Below are positions 61,086 to 64,000 of a DNA stretch of 64,000 nt, piece after piece. The translations under genes were made by a program, and so were the position numbers. The notes below the pieces were generated by a model that worked only from the letters and a program-made list of their open reading frames with translations, was not told the DNA's origin and searched no databases. The stretch is from Abiotrophia sp938010525 (GTDB taxonomy: Bacteria; Bacillota; Bacilli; Lactobacillales; Aerococcaceae): the NCBI RefSeq assembly GCF_938010525.1, contig NZ_CALLVK010000022.1, forward strand, positions 1 to 64,000. The letters run 5' to 3'. The first letter of the stretch is position 1. Every line of letters starts with the position of its first letter.

Positions 61086-61123
61086 GAGCTAGTGGTCCAC
61101 TCTTCAGAGTGGTCCACTGGCTC
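61086..61123. repeat. 38-bp palindromic repeat, copy B2
   Basis: GAGCTAGTGGTCCACTCT, then GAGTGGTCCACTGGCTC, starting 81 bp after B1; the spacer is similar to that between A1 and A2. Confidence 0.8.
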
Positions 61124-61236
61124 GGAATTCCCTCCCAGCTTTTGCCTTGTTTTCTACGGGTTCTTAGAAAGTTAAGGGTTTTTCCTAGCTATTGTAGCGA
61201 GTTACTTGGGGGATTTGCCGGCTAACTTACTTAGCT

Positions 61237-61269
61237 CCCCTATTTATCTATTACATAGATAAATAGGGG
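61237..61269. repeat. Perfect inverted repeat
   Basis: CCCCTATTTATCTAT-TAC-ATAGATAAATAGGGG: 15-bp arms with a 3-base loop and no T-run. Purpose unknown; it may be a protein-binding site. Confidence 0.7.
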
Positions 61270-61303
61270 GCGAGCGAGCAAAATTACGTGTCCAAAACTA
61301 AAC

Positions 61304-61329
61304 AAAAAAGGGGCGGGTGCCCCTTTTTC
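61304..61329 (-). terminator. Terminator after scrB
   Basis: Minus-strand AAAAAGGGGC / GCCCCTTTTTT hairpin with flanking T-run. Confidence 0.8.
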
Positions 61330-61332
61330 TTC

Positions 61333-62751
61333 CTATATATATTGATGAGCTTCCAACTGGGTGGCTACTAGCTTAGCCTTGAGGCCGGCGCTACCCTTGC
61401 CTTCTAGGCGCGTCAGGGGCTCTTTGGCGAAGTAACGGAGGGAAGCAACTACTTGCCCGCCGTTTACAAAGACTTCTAGTGAGCTAGCATCTAGCCAAAG
61501 GTCTAAGTGCTTGAGCTCCTCTTCAAGCTGCATATGGCGCCATTCTTGCAGGCCGGTTAGCCAGTTGAAGCGTGCTAAACTTAGGCGGCCTTGAGCGGCC
61601 TGGTATTTGACCGTCACGTTATCATCTAAGGAGAGTTCCCAATCTGCTAAAGTCTCAAAATCCACTTGCACTCTTTGCGCCCGGCCTGCCAAATCTAGGC
61701 GGAAGTCTGCCGAGGTCCAGTCCAGCGGTTGGCTAGCTCCTGCCAGGCCTGCCAATTCTGCAATCGGCGTCTGATAGAGTTTGCCATTTACTAGGCGTAA
61801 CTGGCGCGGAATGGTCAGGTGATGAATCCAATCGTCCTGACGGGTTGGGATAGCGGCCTCCTGGTCAGGCCAGGTAATGCCCATCCAAGAGTATTGAATC
61901 ACCCGGACATCAGGCGCCACAAAGGACTGAGGCGCATAGTATTCAAAGCCCCGGTCACATTCCTGCATGTCAGCAAAGTCCGCATTATCGGGTAGGAAGC
62001 GAGCGGTCTGGCTATCCCAGGTCCCGACTAAGTAAGTGGTATTAAAGATATTATGGTAGCTATCTCCGATTGGGTCGACCCCTTGAGGTGAGAAGATGAA
62101 GACGGCCTTGTCCTGGCCTGTCACCTCATCCTTCAAGAAGACCATATCCGGGCACTCCCACATATAGCCCAGGGGCTGATCAAATTGGAAGATAGAACCG
62201 CGGTAGTCCCAGTCTTTGAGGTCTTTGGTGAAGAAGGCCACGGTGTCGCCGGTCTTATCTAAGCGCTGAGCCCCCAGTAACATCCACCAACCTTGGACGG
62301 TCGCATCATACCAGACCTTAGGATCCCGCACATGGCCGGTATAATCCGGCAACTGCTCAGTCACAGGGCCTAATTTGGTGAAATGAATGCCGTCTGTCGA
62401 AGTGGCAATACATTGGTAGCTGGTCCGGCGTCCTGCCTCATCCTTGGTATTGCCGGTATAGAAGAGGTAGAGGGTGTCCTCGTGGACGATGGCACCACCT
62501 GAGTAGACCCCGTTCTTATCGAACCAGTCATCGGACTTGAGGGCTACCGGCAACTGCTCATAGGTCACGAAGTCCTTGGTCCGGACATGACCCCAGTATT
62601 TGGTAGAGTGGTCGGTCGCATGCGGGTTATATTGATAGAAAATATGATAGTAACCCTGGAAATAGCAGAGCCCGTTGGGGTCATTAAGTAGCCCCTGCTC
62701 AGGCGTCAGATGGAAGTGTTGGGCGTAAGGCCCTTTGTTGCGGCTTGTCAT
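61333..62751 (-). CDS. scrB: Sucrose-6-phosphate hydrolase (GH32)
   Basis: A 472-residue cytoplasmic beta-fructosidase that splits sucrose-6-phosphate into glucose-6-phosphate and fructose. The three GH32 signatures are intact: LLNDPNG (Asp24, nucleophile), RDPK (142-145) and ECPD (Glu199, acid/base). Start ATG 62751 follows AGGAGG; an upstream ATG at 62811 is not supported. A -10 of the TGCTATAAT type is at 62786-62791, so it has its own promoter after the PTS gene's terminator. Confidence 0.94.
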   Translation of the reverse strand: MTSRNKGPYAQHFHLTPEQGLLNDPNGLCYFQGYYHIFYQYNPHATDHSTKYWGHVRTKDFVTYEQLPVALKSDDWFDKNGVYSGGAIVHEDTLYLFYTGNTKDEAGRRTSYQCIATSTDGIHFTKLGPVTEQLPDYTGHVRDPKVWYDATVQGWWMLLGAQRLDKTGDTVAFFTKDLKDWDYRGSIFQFDQPLGYMWECPDMVFLKDEVTGQDKAVFIFSPQGVDPIGDSYHNIFNTTYLVGTWDSQTARFLPDNADFADMQECDRGFEYYAPQSFVAPDVRVIQYSWMGITWPDQEAAIPTRQDDWIHHLTIPRQLRLVNGKLYQTPIAELAGLAGASQPLDWTSADFRLDLAGRAQRVQVDFETLADWELSLDDNVTVKYQAAQGRLSLARFNWLTGLQEWRHMQLEEELKHLDLWLDASSLEVFVNGGQVVASLRYFAKEPLTRLEGKGSAGLKAKLVATQLEAHQYI

Positions 62752-62785
62752 GGCTGGTCCTCCTTTTTGATTATAGGCTAACTTG

Positions 62786-62791
62786 ATTATA
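62786..62791 (-). promoter_or_regulatory. scrB promoter, extended -10
   Basis: Minus-strand GTGCTATAAT; no good -35 is seen. Confidence 0.45.
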
Positions 62792-62818
62792 GCACAGCTG
62801 CCAGTAGGCACCTATGAA

Positions 62819-62843
62819 AACAGGACGAGTTGCCCCGTCCTGT
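62819..62843 (-). terminator. Terminator after the sucrose PTS gene
   Basis: Minus-strand ACAGGACG / CGTCCTGT hairpin followed by TTTTC. Confidence 0.75.
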
Positions 62844-62861
62844 CATAAGTCATACTTGTGC

Positions 62862-64000
62862 TTAAGCTTGTTTGTCTTCTTTGTAACCGAAGGCGTAGGT
62901 CAAGCCGAACCCGATCCCGAAGCTGACTACCAGCACCAAGAGGTAAGCAAAGATATTGTTGAGGTAGAGTAAGACCCCTGGTAAAACAGTGACAGACATA
63001 CCAGTCGCTGCCAATTTGAAGAGGCCTGCTAACCAACCACCTGCAGCCCCGGCAACGAGACCCATAACGAATGGTTTACCATAACGGAGGTTAACCCCGA
63101 AGATAGCTGGTTCTGTAATCCCTAGCAAGCAGGAAATCCCTGAAGAGTATGCCAAAGCACGAACCTTGTGGTTGACTGTCTTGTAACCTACAGCGAAGGT
63201 TGCCCCTGCTTGACCTGCCATGGCAGCAGTGAAGTAAGCATTCAGTGGGTTGGTCTTGTCGCCGTTAGTCAATAATTGTAATTCTAAGAAGTTGAAGATG
63301 TGGTGAATCCCGGTAACCACGATGATTTGTTGAACACCACCGACGATGAGACCCGCTAAACCAAATGGCAAGGTCAAGATCTGCTTGGTTACGTCCAGTA
63401 CGACTGTCTCCAAGGAGTGGAAGACTGGCCCAATAGCGAAGAGACCCAAGATAGACATTACCAAGAAGGTTAAGAATGGTGTCACGATTAAGTCGAAGGT
63501 ATCCTTAACGTGGTCATGGAGCCATTTTTCAAGTTTAGCCCCGATTAAACCGACGAAGAAGGCTGGCAAGACAGTCCCTTGATAACCTACGACTGGAATG
63601 AAGCCGAAGAAGGTTAAGGCTTGCGCATCCCCACTAGCCACTGCATAAGCGTTAGGCAAGGCAGGGTTGACCATCATTAAACCGAGGACAATCCCTAAGA
63701 CAGGGTTGCCACCGAAGACCTTGAAGCTAGACCAAGCAACTAAGGCTGGTAAGAAGGCGAAGGCGGTATCGGTTAAGATTTGTGTATAGAGTAAGAAGTT
63801 TTGGTCGATTTGTTTAGGATCGGTTAAGCCGAAGAGGCCAATCACTTCTGGACGAGTGAGGACACCCCGAACCCCCATGAAGAGACCGGTTGCCACCAAG
63901 ACAGGGATGATTGGTACGAAAACGTCCCCGAAGGTCCGGATCATACGTTGTAAGATATTACCTTGTGGCTTCACTTCTTCTTTTTGGTCAGACTTGGTTA
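62862..64000 (-). CDS. scrA: PTS system sucrose-type EIIC domain (partial, 5' end outside the window)
   Basis: The last about 380 residues of a PTS permease; the reading frame stays open to the right edge, so the EIIB domain must lie beyond it. The visible EIIC domain starts near NILQRMIRTFGDVFVPIIPVLVATGLFMG, and includes GYQGTVLPAFFVGLIGAKLEKW and GITEPAIFGVNLRYGKPFVMG, the sugar-binding GITEPAIFG motif of glucose-sucrose-trehalose EIIC. It ends after EIIC (GYKEDKQA), with no EIIA domain. Sucrose is inferred from scrB next door; trehalose cannot be fully excluded. Confidence 0.9.
   Translation of the reverse strand, partial: TKSDQKEEVKPQGNILQRMIRTFGDVFVPIIPVLVATGLFMGVRGVLTRPEVIGLFGLTDPKQIDQNFLLYTQILTDTAFAFLPALVAWSSFKVFGGNPVLGIVLGLMMVNPALPNAYAVASGDAQALTFFGFIPVVGYQGTVLPAFFVGLIGAKLEKWLHDHVKDTFDLIVTPFLTFLVMSILGLFAIGPVFHSLETVVLDVTKQILTLPFGLAGLIVGGVQQIIVVTGIHHIFNFLELQLLTNGDKTNPLNAYFTAAMAGQAGATFAVGYKTVNHKVRALAYSSGISCLLGITEPAIFGVNLRYGKPFVMGLVAGAAGGWLAGLFKLAATGMSVTVLPGVLLYLNNIFAYLLVLVVSFGIGFGLTYAFGYKEDKQA

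Larger units (their letters stand above)
60870..61332. other. Intergenic DNA with repeats between scrB and livJ
   Basis: No gene convincingly fits here. It holds two copies of the 38-bp palindromic repeat, degenerate flanking repeats of the same family, a perfect 15-bp-arm hairpin at 61237-61269 and the scrB terminator. Confidence 0.6.

Noticed and set aside
61237..61269. Perfect hairpin as a terminator of scrB or livJ transcription
   Set aside because: No T-run on either side, and the scrB terminator is already present at 61304-61329.

Overview
The window is a chromosomal segment of a Gram-positive Lactobacillales bacterium. Three things point there: the order comFA-comFC-hpf-secA and prfB-ftsE-ftsX, the rplM-rpsI pair, and TTGACA/TATAAT promoters with strong AGGAGG ribosome-binding sites. 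Most genes are of middling G+C. An Aerococcaceae-type organism (Abiotrophia, Aerococcus, Facklamia) would fit, but the genus is my guess and not shown by the sequence. Nearly everything is on the minus strand. I see no rRNA or tRNA gene, no CRISPR array and no intact insertion sequence.

Layout. 1-360: the start of a gene that runs off the left edge, probably part of an ABC-three-component-type defence system, followed by about 600 bp of AT-rich DNA. 982-1911: rplM-rpsI with an L13 leader RNA. 2071-7676: a flavoprotein on the plus strand, then the phosphate operon pstC-pstA-pstB-phoU-pstS, with pstS last and its two lobes in swapped order. 7838-17677: cell-envelope and housekeeping genes (polysaccharide deacetylase, cardiolipin synthase, acetyltransferase, transketolase, Nudix hydrolase, a 58-residue Cys-rich peptide, trmB, a ytmP-like kinase, an MFS transporter). 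17764-31803: ftsX-ftsE-prfB (with the programmed frameshift), a MerR unit, a DUF1697 gene, a five-gene XRE/DUF3278/ABC/CPBP operon, secA, hpf, comFC and comFA. 31920-42380: a Na/phosphate symporter, panE with an EIIC-like permease, yidD, a TVP38-family gene, pepQ, and a TPP-riboswitch operon thiX-thiY-thiZ-amidase.

The most interesting region is about 42.5-54.1 kb. Its core, 46.3-53.8 kb, is much more AT-rich than its surroundings and holds a complete class I lanthipeptide locus. This comprises a precursor (52404-52601), a full-length LanB dehydratase, a LanC cyclase, a LanT exporter, then an ABC pair with an unusual tandem-fused permease, and a divergent Rgg/MutR-type regulator. The precursor has a nisin/subtilin-like leader, but its Pro-rich three-Cys core lacks the nisin lipid II-binding motif. 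No LanP protease and no LanRK two-component system are present. Two small paralogous membrane proteins with SdpI/DUF1648-like features lie beside it.

The right end (54.9-64.0 kb) holds a DUF6483 gene, a branched-chain amino-acid ABC operon (livJHMGF plus a CBS-ACT protein), and a sucrose locus (scrB and a partial PTS EIIC) that runs off the edge.

Two features cut across regions. A 38-bp near-perfect palindrome occurs in two pairs with 81-82 bp periodicity, near 3.5 kb and 61.0 kb. All three substrate-binding proteins seen (PstS, ThiY, LivJ) have signal peptides without a lipobox cysteine, which is unusual for a Gram-positive.
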